Assembly: GCA_015493715.1 (NCBI GenBank)
Contig: WGCP01000372.1
Location: 1 to 36,536, forward strand
DNA from: Desulfobulbaceae bacterium
Lineage (GTDB): Bacteria; Desulfobacterota; Desulfobulbia; Desulfobulbales; Desulfobulbaceae
DNA: 36,536 nucleotides
Direction: 5' to 3'
Shown: piece after piece, positions 14,564-23,293 of the stretch
How the letters are laid out: the number at the start of each line of letters is the position of its first letter
Position numbering within the stretch: position 1 is the stretch's first letter
Notes under the pieces: model-generated
What the model saw: the letters and a program-made list of their open reading frames with translations, nothing else
What the model was told of the DNA's origin: nothing
The model's database searches: none
Position numbers and translations under genes: made by a program

Positions 14564-15880
14564 ATGGTGCATTCCCCGAAAATTGATCAACTGCTTGATT
14601 TCATTTCCCACTCACCAACGCCCTTGCATGCGACCAGGCAGCTAATCGCTCTGTTGCAGAAAAATGGTTTTTCGCAGCTTCGGATCGAAGACGATTGGAC
14701 AACGCCTGGCCCCGGTAATTATTATGTCGTCGGCAACCATTCCGCCCTGGCTGCTTTCACCATAAGCGGAACACCCCTTGCGGTCAGCGGCCTGAGACTT
14801 GCCGGAGCACATACCGACAGCCCCTGCCTGAAACTCAAGCCCAATCCTACCCGACAAAAAAATAATATTTTGCAACTGGTGGTCGAGGTCTATGGCGGCG
14901 CCCTGCTTTCAACCTGGTTTGACCGTGATCTTTCCCTTGCCGGACGTCTTTCCTGGCTGGACGAAAAAGGAGAGCTGCACAGCGGACTCATTAACTTTCA
15001 GCGGCCGATAGCCATTATCCCCAGCCTGGCTATCCATCTGGACAGAGAGGCCAACAGCAAAAAAACGATCAACAAACAGACTGATCTTGTCCCTCTGCTG
15101 GCGGCCTCGGAGGATGAATGCGATTTCACCGATATTCTCAGGCAACAAATAACACAAGAACATCCAAAGGCCGGCGTCAAAGAGATCGTCGGCCATGATC
15201 TCTTCTTCTATGATACCCAACAACCGGCCCAAATCGGTTTACACGGGGATTTTTTTACCGGCGCCCGCATGGATAACCTGCTTTCCTGTTTTACTCTGAT
15301 TGATGCCCTTATCCATGCGCCGGAAAGCCTGGACTCCCTGGTCGTGCTGAATCCCCATGAAGAGGTGGGCAGCGTGTCGGCAGTCGGCGCCCAGGGGCCG
15401 TTTCTGTCCATACTGCTTAAGCGTCTGCAGCCCGATAGCGTCAAACGGCAGCAGATGCTGGCCCGCTCACTGCTCATATCCGTGGATAATGCCCATGGCG
15501 CGCATCCAAATTTCATGGAAAAATATGATCAGGAACACCTGCCCCTGCTTAATAAAGGGCCGGTGATTAAATGGAATGCAAATCAACGCTATGCCACGGA
15601 TACCGTTACCGGCGGATTCTTTCGCGCACTCTGTAGACGTGCCGGGACGGATGCCCAGGACTTTGTCATGCGTAATGACATGGCCTGCGGTTCGACCATA
15701 GGGCCGCTCACTGCAGCAGCAACAGGGATAAAAACCGTTGATGTCGGTGTGCCGAGCCTGGCCATGCATTCCATCCGGGAAACCGTGGGCAGCAAAGATT
15801 TTCTTTATATGGCCGACGTGATGCAACTCTTCTTTTCATTGGATCCCCAAGACGTACTCTGGCAGGGGCAACAGCAATGA
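14564..15880 (+). CDS. apeB: M18 family aminopeptidase
   Basis: A 438-residue cytosolic metallopeptidase that removes N-terminal residues, preferentially acidic ones in characterised relatives. The dinuclear zinc site is visible: H83 in GAHTDSPCLK, D237 in GARMDN, E266/E267 in NPHEEVGS, D308 in SVDNAHG and H402 in LAMHSIRE. Length is typical for the bacterial members. The ATG at 14564 follows AGGGA. Its stop overlaps the start of the lytic transglycosylase gene (ATGA), so the two are translationally coupled. Confidence 0.95.
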   Translation: MVHSPKIDQLLDFISHSPTPLHATRQLIALLQKNGFSQLRIEDDWTTPGPGNYYVVGNHSALAAFTISGTPLAVSGLRLAGAHTDSPCLKLKPNPTRQKNNILQLVVEVYGGALLSTWFDRDLSLAGRLSWLDEKGELHSGLINFQRPIAIIPSLAIHLDREANSKKTINKQTDLVPLLAASEDECDFTDILRQQITQEHPKAGVKEIVGHDLFFYDTQQPAQIGLHGDFFTGARMDNLLSCFTLIDALIHAPESLDSLVVLNPHEEVGSVSAVGAQGPFLSILLKRLQPDSVKRQQMLARSLLISVDNAHGAHPNFMEKYDQEHLPLLNKGPVIKWNANQRYATDTVTGGFFRALCRRAGTDAQDFVMRNDMACGSTIGPLTAAATGIKTVDVGVPSLAMHSIRETVGSKDFLYMADVMQLFFSLDPQDVLWQGQQQ

Positions 15881-16530
15881 AATTTTTCCATAAAAGGGGA
15901 TCCTTTGTCGGTGTAGTGTTGTTCAGTTTTTTCATTTTCTGTGGCTCTGTCGGACCGGCAAATGCATCGCTTGACCATTACGTCAACAAATACAAGGCGA
16001 TTAAGGTCAGCTCCGAACAGGCAAAAAGGCTGTCCCGTTACAGGTATCTGATTAAGTATTTTTGCGCCTTCTCGTACTTTCAGCCGCACCACAAAGTCAA
16101 TCCCGATTTTATCCGGGCCCTTATTCTGGCCGAATCCAATGGTAATCCAGGCGCCCGGTCAAACAAAGATGCCAGAGGATTAACACAAATTACCTACACC
16201 ACCGGCAGACAGGCTGCCCGGGCCCTTGCAAAAAAGCCTGTCCATTTTCGTTATGTCGGTAGAAAAACATTACAGAATCTTCGCCCCGCCGATCTCTACA
16301 ACCCGGCGGTAAATATCCTCCTTGCCTGTTACCTCATCGCCAAATACAATTATCAGCATCAGGGAAAACTGGATCTTGTAGTCTCGGCCTGGAATGCCGG
16401 GGAATATTCGATTGTAGGAAACAGGCCCGCTCAGTACAGGGAAACCCTTAACCATATCGGCAAGGTCAACGGATATTTCATCTATCTGCTCAAACAAAAA
16501 AACAGACGGCGCTATGCCTATCGTCGGTAG
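15877..16530 (+). CDS. Secreted SLT-type lytic transglycosylase
   Basis: A 217-residue periplasmic murein-cleaving enzyme. A signal peptide covers residues 1-30 (basic MKFFHKRGS, hydrophobic core, GPANA). The SLT fold follows: catalytic E86 in LILAESNGNPGARSNKDARGLTQI, then SAWNAGEYSI and the C-terminal YFIYLLKQK helix. It resembles the MltC/Slt catalytic domain without accessory domains. The AT-rich start overlaps the M18 aminopeptidase stop by four bases. The basic tail is short, with no lipobox, so the product should be soluble in the periplasm. Confidence 0.93.
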   Translation: MKFFHKRGSFVGVVLFSFFIFCGSVGPANASLDHYVNKYKAIKVSSEQAKRLSRYRYLIKYFCAFSYFQPHHKVNPDFIRALILAESNGNPGARSNKDARGLTQITYTTGRQAARALAKKPVHFRYVGRKTLQNLRPADLYNPAVNILLACYLIAKYNYQHQGKLDLVVSAWNAGEYSIVGNRPAQYRETLNHIGKVNGYFIYLLKQKNRRRYAYRR

Positions 16531-16681
16531 ACAGAGAATCAGGCGAAGGTATTTTTGATCGAACCCTGAGAGCACACCTTTCCCGGTACGATGGGCAGGA
16601 CATGACACAGCTGGATGGCTCTGTAATTCCCCACGTAAATGGTGTGTTTCCCGTGGATATACACAGGAACAGGCAGGATGG

Positions 16682-17572
16682 TCAGGAGAGTAAACGCTGC
16701 TCTGCTTCCAGGTAACGTGCCCTGGTTTTTTCCAGAATTTCGGACGGGAGAGGTGGTGGCGGCGGTTGCTTGTTCCAGTCAAGGCTGGAAAGATAATCAC
16801 GCAGAAACTGCTTGTCAAAGCTCGGCTGTCCCCGGCCGGGGGAATAGGTGTCAACGGGCCAGAATCGTGAGGAATCAGGCGTCAGCACCTCATCAATGAG
16901 GATCAACTCGCCCTGGATCATGCCAAGCTCAAACTTGGTGTCGGCAATAATAATTCCCTTGATGAGTGCATAGTCGGCAGCCTTTTTATACAGCCTGAGG
17001 CTGATGTCCGCCATTTTTTCCGCCATTTCCGCTCCAACGATTTCCTTCATTTTTGCCAGAGAGATATTCTCATCATGAAAGCCCTGTTCCGCCTTGGTTG
17101 AAGGCGTGAAAATCGGTTGTGGAAGTTTATCTGATTCCTTGAGGCCTTCAGGCAGAACAAACCCACAGACAGTGGTATCATGTTGATAGGCTGCCCAGAA
17201 CGAGCCGGACAGATAACCGCGCACAATGCACTCTATGGGCTGCACTTCTGTTTTCCGCACCAGCATGGAACGTCCTTCGAGCTGGTCACGGTACTGTCGG
17301 CAGATCTCGGGATATTCATCAACCTGGGCAGTGAGAAGATGATTGGGAACAATATCAGCAAGAAGATCGAACCAGAACAGGGAAATATTAGTCAGCACCT
17401 GCCCCTTGCCGGGGATCGGGTCATCCATGACCACATCATAGGCGGAAATTCTGTCGGTTGCGACCATGAGCAGTTTGTCAACATGTCCTGGTATCGCATA
17501 CATGTCCCGCACCTTTCCCCGGTGCAGCAGGTCAAGTTTCGGACAGTCGGTTCGGGTAATGACGGTTGACAC
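16682..17572 (-). CDS. purC: Phosphoribosylaminoimidazole-succinocarboxamide synthase (SAICAR synthase)
   Basis: Joins aspartate to CAIR in purine synthesis, using ATP. The 296-residue length and motifs ([62 protein letters not shown]) are those of the yeast-like, longer PurC class. It starts at GTG 17572 with a GGGAGG site about 10 bases upstream. A strong hairpin lies 24 bases upstream of the start. It is followed by a gap of about 150 bases and is separated from adk by about 195 bases, so it may be transcribed alone. Confidence 0.97.
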   Translation of the reverse strand: MSTVITRTDCPKLDLLHRGKVRDMYAIPGHVDKLLMVATDRISAYDVVMDDPIPGKGQVLTNISLFWFDLLADIVPNHLLTAQVDEYPEICRQYRDQLEGRSMLVRKTEVQPIECIVRGYLSGSFWAAYQHDTTVCGFVLPEGLKESDKLPQPIFTPSTKAEQGFHDENISLAKMKEIVGAEMAEKMADISLRLYKKAADYALIKGIIIADTKFELGMIQGELILIDEVLTPDSSRFWPVDTYSPGRGQPSFDKQFLRDYLSSLDWNKQPPPPPLPSEILEKTRARYLEAEQRLLS

Positions 17573-17595
17573 GGCGCAGATCCTCCCAGTGAAAC

Positions 17596-17629
17596 GTTCG
17601 GATCCGGAAGCAGTGTTCCGAATCCGAAC
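17596..17629. promoter_or_regulatory. Strong hairpin in the purC leader
   Basis: The arms at 17596-17609 and 17616-17629 pair over 14 bases with one mismatch around a 6-base loop. There is no following T-run on either strand, so a simple terminator is unlikely. It ends 24 bases from the GTG of purC and could be a protein-binding site or a leader structure. Confidence 0.6.
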
Positions 17630-17767
17630 AAACCAGCATGGCTGGACCAGGCAAGCGGAACGTAGTGAAGACTCCGGATTTTACCGTCACAGCCACAACA
17701 AATGATGAAAATAGCCCCGTCCGGCATCACATTGTGGGCGATTTTCTGACAAAAAAGTAAAAACAGC

Positions 17768-18415
17768 CTACAAATTCAATTCCTTTTTAACCGCCTCAAT
17801 AACGGCATCACTGGATACCGCCTCAACGGTAAGCAATAAGCCCTCTTTTTCATAAAAGCCGATCAGCGGAGCTGTCTTTTCATTATAGGTGGCCAGACGA
17901 TGACTGATGGCCTCCTCGGTCTCATCTTCGCGCTGCACGACTTTGGAGCCGCACTTGTCACAGATACCTTCCTGCTTGGGCGGATTGGATTTGACGTTGT
18001 ATATAGCCTGGCATTCGGGATTTTCACAGGTGCGGCGTGTACAGAGCCGATCAAGTATAATATCCTTGGGCACATCAATATTTACCGCTTTATCCAAGGT
18101 GATATCCAGCCCGGCAAGCAGTTCTTTTAAGGCCTCAGCCTGGGGAATGGTACGCGGAAAACCGTCAAGAAGAAAACCGTTGGCGCAATCAGGCTCCTGC
18201 AACCGTTTTTCCATGATTCCCATGATCAGGGAATCGGGGACAAGATCGCCTCTTTTCATGTATCCTTCCGCCTCTTTACCGAGATCAGTGCCGGCCTGGA
18301 CCGCACCACGCAGGATATCCCCGGTGGAGATCTGAACAGATCCGTCAATAGCGGTCAGCAGTTTTGCCACGGTTCCTTTGCCGGCACCAGGTGCGCCAAG
18401 TAAAATTAATTTCAT
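17768..18415 (-). CDS. adk: Adenylate kinase
   Basis: Balances AMP, ADP and ATP in the cytosol. A 215-residue long-form enzyme: P-loop GAPGAGKGT (7-15), AMP site STGDILR, DGFPRT (84-89), and a LID with four cysteines (C130, C135, C152, C155) in the arrangement that binds structural zinc. The ATG at 18415 has an AAGGAG site 8-9 bases upstream. It is divergent from the Hsp20 genes, with about 290 bases of shared upstream sequence, and is upstream of purC on the same strand. Confidence 0.98.
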   Translation of the reverse strand: MKLILLGAPGAGKGTVAKLLTAIDGSVQISTGDILRGAVQAGTDLGKEAEGYMKRGDLVPDSLIMGIMEKRLQEPDCANGFLLDGFPRTIPQAEALKELLAGLDITLDKAVNIDVPKDIILDRLCTRRTCENPECQAIYNVKSNPPKQEGICDKCGSKVVQREDETEEAISHRLATYNEKTAPLIGFYEKEGLLLTVEAVSSDAVIEAVKKELNL

Positions 18416-18578
18416 TGTATCTTTTCTCCTTGTTTTTCAGATAGATTGTTTATTTCTGCTCCATTCTTCTCAAATAGAGTAAAAATTTTTAATTATATCC
18501 TATTTACATAAGAGTTGGTAGCCAAAAAATAACCGGATCCTGTATCCCCCGGCAAACAAATCATTGAAGAACATACCC

Positions 18579-18606
18579 TTGACAAGTAAAAAAGCTAACT
18601 TATTTT
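18579..18606 (+). promoter_or_regulatory. Probable promoter of the Hsp20 operon
   Basis: TTGACA (18579-18584) and TATTTT (18601-18606) are 16 bases apart, about 105 bases before the first Hsp20 ATG. This is a good vegetative-type promoter. No CIRCE (GAGTGC-type) element and no clear heat-shock sigma-32 site were found nearby. Confidence 0.55.
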
Positions 18607-18709
18607 TTTGGCAGAACACAATTGTTGTGGGAATACAAGAAGCTTCTCATACCCAATCATTATTTATCACTCTTGAATATATTGGACTCAACAAACAGAG
18701 GAGGAAATT

Positions 18710-19171
18710 ATGGCACTTATTCGATTTGCAGAACGACCTAATTTCAGAAATCCCTGGGCCGAATTTGAACGTATTCGTCAAGGACTCGATGAATTATCGC
18801 ACAACCTGGTCAGTGAGGGAAAGGCGCATATGCATGCCACCGTGTATCCGCCGCTCAACATGTATGAGACTAAAGACGCGCTGGTCCTCAAGGCCGAACT
18901 TCCCGGCGTCCACCCGGATGACCTGGAAATTTCTCTTGAGGGAGACACCTTGACCCTGCAGGGAAAACGTCTCCGTAACCTTGATGACAAAGCAACTTCG
19001 TATCATCGACGTGAAATTGAGGCCGGTAATTTCAGCCGTGCCCTTGCCCTGCCGACAAAAGTCGATCTTGACAACATGAAGGCAACACTGGCTGATGGTA
19101 TCTTGACAATTACCCTACAAAAGGCCGATGAGGTGAAGCCAAGACAGATCAAGATTTCCACCGAAAAATAA
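18710..19171 (+). CDS. Hsp20 family small heat-shock chaperone (first copy)
   Basis: A 153-residue ATP-independent chaperone that binds unfolding proteins. The alpha-crystallin domain spans about 44-140 (YPPLNMYETKDALVLKAELPGVHPDDLEISLEGDTLTLQGKR ... ADGILTITLQKAD), with the A-DGILTI motif near the end and a short C-terminal RQIKI tail for oligomer contact. The N-terminal arm (IRFAERPNFRNPWAEFERIRQGLDEL) is the usual variable region. The ATG at 18710 has GAGGAGG just upstream. A second Hsp20 gene follows 76 bases later, and the two proteins are diverged enough to be distinct subunits rather than a recent duplicate. Confidence 0.94.
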   Translation: MALIRFAERPNFRNPWAEFERIRQGLDELSHNLVSEGKAHMHATVYPPLNMYETKDALVLKAELPGVHPDDLEISLEGDTLTLQGKRLRNLDDKATSYHRREIEAGNFSRALALPTKVDLDNMKATLADGILTITLQKADEVKPRQIKISTEK

Positions 19172-19247
19172 GGGGAATATACTTTTTGCCCTTGTCGGCA
19201 GGCCAATGAGTTTTTTGACAGGTGATACCGAGCATAAGGAGGACACT

Positions 19248-19649
19248 ATGAAGGAACAGGAACTCCAGGTACAGGAGAAACAAATGGTTCAACAGGAGAA
19301 TGAAACCACCAAACCGGAAAAATATTTCATCCCGGCGGTTGATATTTTTGAAGATGAAGACAAAGTCACCGTTGTCGCCGAAATGCCGGGCGTAAAAAAC
19401 ACCGGCGTGGATGTGGCTCTGGAAGATGATGTGCTGACCATCCGTGGACGCCAGGAGGAGGACACTCCGCAGGAGGGTCGATTACTGTTGCAGGAATATG
19501 AAAGCGGCAGCTATCTTCGTCGCTTTACGGTTGCGGAAACCATTGATCAAGACAAAATTCGAGCAACCATGACCGATGGCCTGCTGACGGTGGAATTGCC
19601 CAAAGCTGCACCGGCCAAACCACGAAAAATTGAGGTTCAGGCAGGGTAA
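19248..19649 (+). CDS. Hsp20 family small heat-shock chaperone (second copy)
   Basis: A 133-residue Hsp20 with an unusual N-terminal arm of about 30 residues rich in Gln and Glu, then an alpha-crystallin domain (PAVDIFEDEDKVTVVAEMPGV ... MTDGLLTVELPKAAPAKPRKIEV). The frame is open from an ATG at 19206, but the ATG at 19248 has a strong AAGGAGG site and is preferred. It probably shares the transcript of the first Hsp20 gene, which ends 76 bases upstream. A probable terminator for this unit lies at 19846-19880, inside the convergent gene. Confidence 0.93.
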   Translation: MKEQELQVQEKQMVQQENETTKPEKYFIPAVDIFEDEDKVTVVAEMPGVKNTGVDVALEDDVLTIRGRQEEDTPQEGRLLLQEYESGSYLRRFTVAETIDQDKIRATMTDGLLTVELPKAAPAKPRKIEVQAG

Positions 19650-19682
19650 TCCTCAGGCATGTTTGCCCACAACCAAAAAACT

Positions 19683-19758
19683 GTAGGGGCCCGCCCCTGC
19701 GGGCGATAATGACGGTGCAGGCAATTCGCCCCAATCGCCCGCAGGGGCGGGCTCCTAC
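19683..19758. repeat. 25-bp inverted-repeat element
   Basis: Arms at 19683-19707 and 19734-19758 pair over 25 bases with a single mismatch around a 26-base loop. Each arm contains the GC-rich core CCCGCCCCTGCGGGC. It lies after the second Hsp20 gene. GC-rich palindromes of this appearance are common dispersed elements in many genomes. It has no T-run, so it is not a classical terminator. Confidence 0.85.
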
Positions 19759-19809
19759 ACTGTGCCTGAAAATTTTCTTGTTTTAAGACAAAAAATTAGG
19801 AGTAAGGCG

Positions 19810-20646
19810 TTAATCACCGAGCTCAAGTTGTTGTTTCTTTTTTTTCCGGCCCGTCCACTTCGGACAGGCCGGATTTTTATATTCAACCAGTTCCGCCACC
19901 AGAGAGCCGACCAAGATCTTGGAATGAATGGCAATCGGAACCCGGCAGCGATCATCGCTCAGCCAGAAAACCGTGTCTCCGTCTTTGTCGTAAAGTCCCT
20001 TGAAATCCATTTTCGGCATGACTTTCAAGGTGTCCACCTTGCCGAAAATGGATTTTTGTTGCTCCTTTACCAGCAAGGCAACAGCAACTTCATGCCGCTT
20101 TTCATCGACAAAGGTAGGTACTATGGGCTGTCCGTCTGTAAAATTTAAGACACGGGTTATAAAAAAAGAAGAAAATTCATTATAGGCAGGCCCGGTCAGA
20201 GTGAATTTCTTGAGCGGTCCCTTGTTTTTTTGGTAGCTGACCTGCAGCTTTTCCTGATCGTAGATGGTCAACCGGTGGGTGGTAGAAGATCCATGACCCT
20301 CTTTCTGCTCCACTTCGTACCGGTAGGGTAACTTCAATGGACCCCGAACATAGGTGGTAAAAGTATCATTGACCGGATAAAAAAGGCGAAACAACCCATA
20401 ATCTTTGACTCTGGCCCTGATTGCATAACCGTCACCGTTTGCAGCCTGCCTGACGGACAGAAAAAGATCGCCGATCTTGATGCCGCCGGACCAGGAAACC
20501 ACATAATGCATCTCTTCATCACTGGAAAAAATGGTCTGTACAAGAGTATGGTTCACCACCATTGCAGATGGCATGGGTTCCCGGGCTGCCGACACGCCGG
20601 GTAACAGGAACACAAAAATAAGCGGCGGCAAAAGTCGTGATAACAT
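19810..20646 (-). CDS. DUF3108 family periplasmic protein
   Basis: A 278-residue protein with an N-terminal signal peptide (MLSRLLPPLIFVFLLPGVSA, cleavage near 20-21) followed by a beta-rich domain with the DUF3108 pattern: YVVSWSGGIKIGDLFLSV, a Y-rich stretch, and SSFFITRVLNFTDGQPIVPTFVDEKRHEVAV. It ends with a basic C-terminus RKKKKQQLELGD. Function is unknown; family members are exported and often associated with cell-envelope processes. The ATG at 20646 is 36 bases after the epimerase gene on the same strand, so they may be cotranscribed. Confidence 0.83.
   Translation of the reverse strand: MLSRLLPPLIFVFLLPGVSAAREPMPSAMVVNHTLVQTIFSSDEEMHYVVSWSGGIKIGDLFLSVRQAANGDGYAIRARVKDYGLFRLFYPVNDTFTTYVRGPLKLPYRYEVEQKEGHGSSTTHRLTIYDQEKLQVSYQKNKGPLKKFTLTGPAYNEFSSFFITRVLNFTDGQPIVPTFVDEKRHEVAVALLVKEQQKSIFGKVDTLKVMPKMDFKGLYDKDGDTVFWLSDDRCRVPIAIHSKILVGSLVAELVEYKNPACPKWTGRKKKKQQLELGD
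19846..19880 (+). terminator. Probable Rho-independent terminator of the Hsp20 operon, inside a convergent gene
   Basis: On the plus strand CCGGCCCGTCC and GGACAGGCCGG (19846-19872, 4-5 base loop) pair with one mismatch and are followed by ATTTTTAT. It lies 197 bases after the second Hsp20 stop, within the last 25 codons of the minus-strand DUF3108 gene. The T-run is on the plus side, so it would act on Hsp20 transcripts. Confidence 0.65.
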
Positions 20647-20682
20647 TATTGCTACCTGGACTTATATTGTAATATTAAAAAG

Positions 20683-21696
20683 TTACACGCTATAATAGGA
20701 TCGGTACCAGTCAACAAACTTTTTTACTCCCTCTTCAATTGTTGTTGCCGGTTTGAAATCGATCTCCCGTATCAGGTCGGATACATCGGCATAGGTGGCG
20801 GGCACGTCGCCGTTCTGCATGGGCAGAAAGTTCTTTTTTGCCTTTTTTCCAAGACAGTCTTCAAGGACCTCGATATAGCGCATCAGCTTTTCTTTGTTGT
20901 TATTGCCGATATTATATACCCGCCAAGGGCAGTAACTTGTTGCCGGATCAGGATGATCGCCGCTCCAGGAGGGATCCGGAACGGGCAAATGGTCGACAAG
21001 TCGGACAACGCCTTCGACAATATCATCAATATAGGTGAAATCCCGCTCCATATTGCCGTTATTAAAAACATTGATCGGTCGATCTTCAAGAATGGCCTTA
21101 GTGAATAAGAAAAGGGCCATATCCGGCCGTCCCCAGGGACCGTAAACGGTAAAGAATCGTAATCCCGTCGTTTTGAGACCAAACAGATGGCTGTACGTGT
21201 GGGCCATTAACTCATTAGCCTTCTTGGAGGCGGCATACAGGGAAACAGGGTGATCAACGTTATCATGTACGGAAAAAGGCATCTTCGTGTTTGCTCCATA
21301 CACGGAACTTGAAGAGGCATAGAGCAGATGTTTAACGCCTGTATGTCTGCATCCTTCCAGGATATTGACAAACCCGACCAGGTTGGTATCCACATAGGAA
21401 TGGGGATTCTCAAGTGAATAGCGAACTCCTGCCTGGGCCGCCAGATTGACGACGCCGTCAAATTTATGTTTTTCAAACAATGCAGCCATTTTATCACGGT
21501 CGGCCATGTCAAAGTCGGCATGCTCAAACCCATCATGGGCAAGCAGCTCGGCCAGTCGTGATTTTTTTAATTTCGGATCATAATAATCATTGAGGTTATC
21601 AAGACCAACAATGGTTTTTCCCTCGGCAAGAAGTTTTTTGCCGAGATTATGGCCGATAAAACCGGCGGCGCCGGTGATTAATATTTTTTTTATCAA
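20683..21696 (-). CDS. NAD-dependent epimerase, UDP-glucuronate 4-epimerase-like
   Basis: A 337-residue extended short-chain dehydrogenase. The NAD site GAAGFIGHN (9-17), catalytic Y154 and K158 in [15 protein letters not shown] and [10 protein letters not shown] are present. The whole resembles UDP-glucuronate/UDP-GlcNAc-type 4-epimerases used for capsule or lipopolysaccharide sugars. The exact sugar cannot be told from sequence. The start is TTG at 21696, with AGG about 9 bases upstream; no in-frame ATG precedes it. It is on the same strand as the aldolase gene (59 bases upstream) and the DUF3108 gene. Confidence 0.88.
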   Translation of the reverse strand: MIKKILITGAAGFIGHNLGKKLLAEGKTIVGLDNLNDYYDPKLKKSRLAELLAHDGFEHADFDMADRDKMAALFEKHKFDGVVNLAAQAGVRYSLENPHSYVDTNLVGFVNILEGCRHTGVKHLLYASSSSVYGANTKMPFSVHDNVDHPVSLYAASKKANELMAHTYSHLFGLKTTGLRFFTVYGPWGRPDMALFLFTKAILEDRPINVFNNGNMERDFTYIDDIVEGVVRLVDHLPVPDPSWSGDHPDPATSYCPWRVYNIGNNNKEKLMRYIEVLEDCLGKKAKKNFLPMQNGDVPATYADVSDLIREIDFKPATTIEEGVKKFVDWYRSYYSV

Positions 21697-21755
21697 AGTA
21701 TGTACCTGCTCAAATTAAAAAGAATGTTTGAATCCAGCGAAATCACATGTAAACG

Positions 21756-23036
21756 TTAATCATCAAAATCACCTTCCGGCCCATTGTTGCCGTCAAGGCA
21801 GGCTGCCTTTTCCCTAATTTTCTCCTCGGTCCACTCTTCGGGAGTCTCAATTCGACCGCTTTTCGGACCAAGATCATAAGAACCGGCATCCAGAATTGCC
21901 TGGACGCCGCAAGATGCCGTATTTCCTGCATTGAAAACCTCAACCAAAATGGTATAGACAAAATCTTCTACACGTCTGACCATTCGTTCACGAATAGCAG
22001 CGGGCTGGCCCATGATTCGATTTTCAAAGGCAATGTTGAGTTTCTTATAATTGCCTCCCGACCAGCCTTGTTTTTCCGCATAGGCCTTCATCTCCTGCCA
22101 GACGTCCTCGGACACACCCTGGCCGGGAACCTTGATAAATTCCCCCTGATCATCCAAGACGGCATTGCCGAAATCATTGACCTCCACACCCCAGGAAATC
22201 ATCTGCAGGGCGGTGGCGACATTGGCCTTGGTGGTCATTGTTTTGGCGGCAATGGCACGAAGTCGATCGGAATTATTTCCGGAAGTGCCGTGCTGGGCGC
22301 CGGAAATGCCATATCCGGCCAGGGCTTCATGGATTGCAGCGGTCAGTTCAACTTGAATCCCCTGGGCGGATGCCTCAATACCATGAGTGGTACCGTTATT
22401 GAGTGCAATCCAATCGGGAAATATATTATGAGCATTTAATCCCTGAATAATAAAGAGGGCCTCGTCCTTAGTTGAAAGCCCAAGTTTTCCTTTTATTTCA
22501 CCGACCTCGGTTTCATGACCGGCCCAGGTGGGAATAAATCGGGCCAGTTCGATTGAGGCCAGCAGATTGTCATCATCGGGCATATGGGAGGCATCAATGG
22601 CAATCGACGTTATACCGGCATCAAAAAGTGAAGGAATTTCCACTCGCGCAAAGGGAACGTCGTCAACCGTTTTAATTCCATAATGATCGGCATGGATGGC
22701 AACGGGAACACGGATATTCAATTCATTACAGACGGCATCGACCTGGCGGGCCATATTCCAGTAATTGGTGGCGCAGTAGGCATTGGCCCCACCCTCGGAG
22801 CGGGCGATCTCGACAATAACCGCTGCTCTGGCACGCTGGGCTGCACGAAGGACGCCTCGGATAACGAGGTGATTGCGGCCGTTGGCGGCTATGGTCATTG
22901 CCTTGCCCTTGGCCGACAGGGCCCGGTCGATCACCTTGCCGCTGACGAGTAATGCACGGGAATGGGGAAATAATGTGGTAATATTGGGGGGACGTCCGAT
23001 CTCAAGTGCGCGTTCATAATCTACGGCGTACGACAT
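21756..23036 (-). CDS. fba: Class II fructose-bisphosphate aldolase
   Basis: Zinc-dependent aldolase of glycolysis/gluconeogenesis. The 426-residue protein is longer than E. coli FbaA, but the active-site elements are visible: HADH (D117 base, H118 zinc ligand), NNGTTHG (H219), AQHGTSG (H249, phosphate-loop region) and GHETEVGEIKG. The frame begins at 23054, but the ATG at 23036 has a CAGGAGG site 6-7 bases upstream and a family-like N-terminus. A long imperfect inverted repeat lies just upstream. The extra length is mostly internal and C-terminal, a feature of one bacterial subgroup. Confidence 0.93.
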   Translation of the reverse strand: MSYAVDYERALEIGRPPNITTLFPHSRALLVSGKVIDRALSAKGKAMTIAANGRNHLVIRGVLRAAQRARAAVIVEIARSEGGANAYCATNYWNMARQVDAVCNELNIRVPVAIHADHYGIKTVDDVPFARVEIPSLFDAGITSIAIDASHMPDDDNLLASIELARFIPTWAGHETEVGEIKGKLGLSTKDEALFIIQGLNAHNIFPDWIALNNGTTHGIEASAQGIQVELTAAIHEALAGYGISGAQHGTSGNNSDRLRAIAAKTMTTKANVATALQMISWGVEVNDFGNAVLDDQGEFIKVPGQGVSEDVWQEMKAYAEKQGWSGGNYKKLNIAFENRIMGQPAAIRERMVRRVEDFVYTILVEVFNAGNTASCGVQAILDAGSYDLGPKSGRIETPEEWTEEKIREKAACLDGNNGPEGDFDD

Positions 23037-23083
23037 GATTATCCTCCTGGGCAATAGTGTAGTTGGTCGCTGACAATTAATGG

Positions 23084-23268
23084 TTAGGAATAGCGATTAA
23101 ATAACCTGAACATCTCGCATCTCATTTTCAGGCCATCTTTGACCGCTTTTCAATCACGAAATCCTCATCGTAGCCCTGCTACGTCAGCGGTTTCGTTCAT
23201 TCAGATCGATCAAACCTGACCTAAAGCTGAGCACGATATTGTCCACGTTATTTAATCTCTGTTCCTTA
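23084..23268. repeat. Long imperfect inverted repeat, about 185 bp
   Basis: The left arm TTAGGAATAGCGATTAAATAAC (23084-23105) pairs, with three mismatches, with the right arm ending at 23268. The centre CGTAG-CCCTG-CTACG lies exactly midway (23169-23183). It fills most of the gap between tatC and the aldolase. No coding sequence. It resembles the elements at 14257, 31438 and 36266 in layout, although the terminal sequences differ. Confidence 0.7.
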
Positions 23269-23293
23269 CTGGATTGTGTTACGATACATTTCC

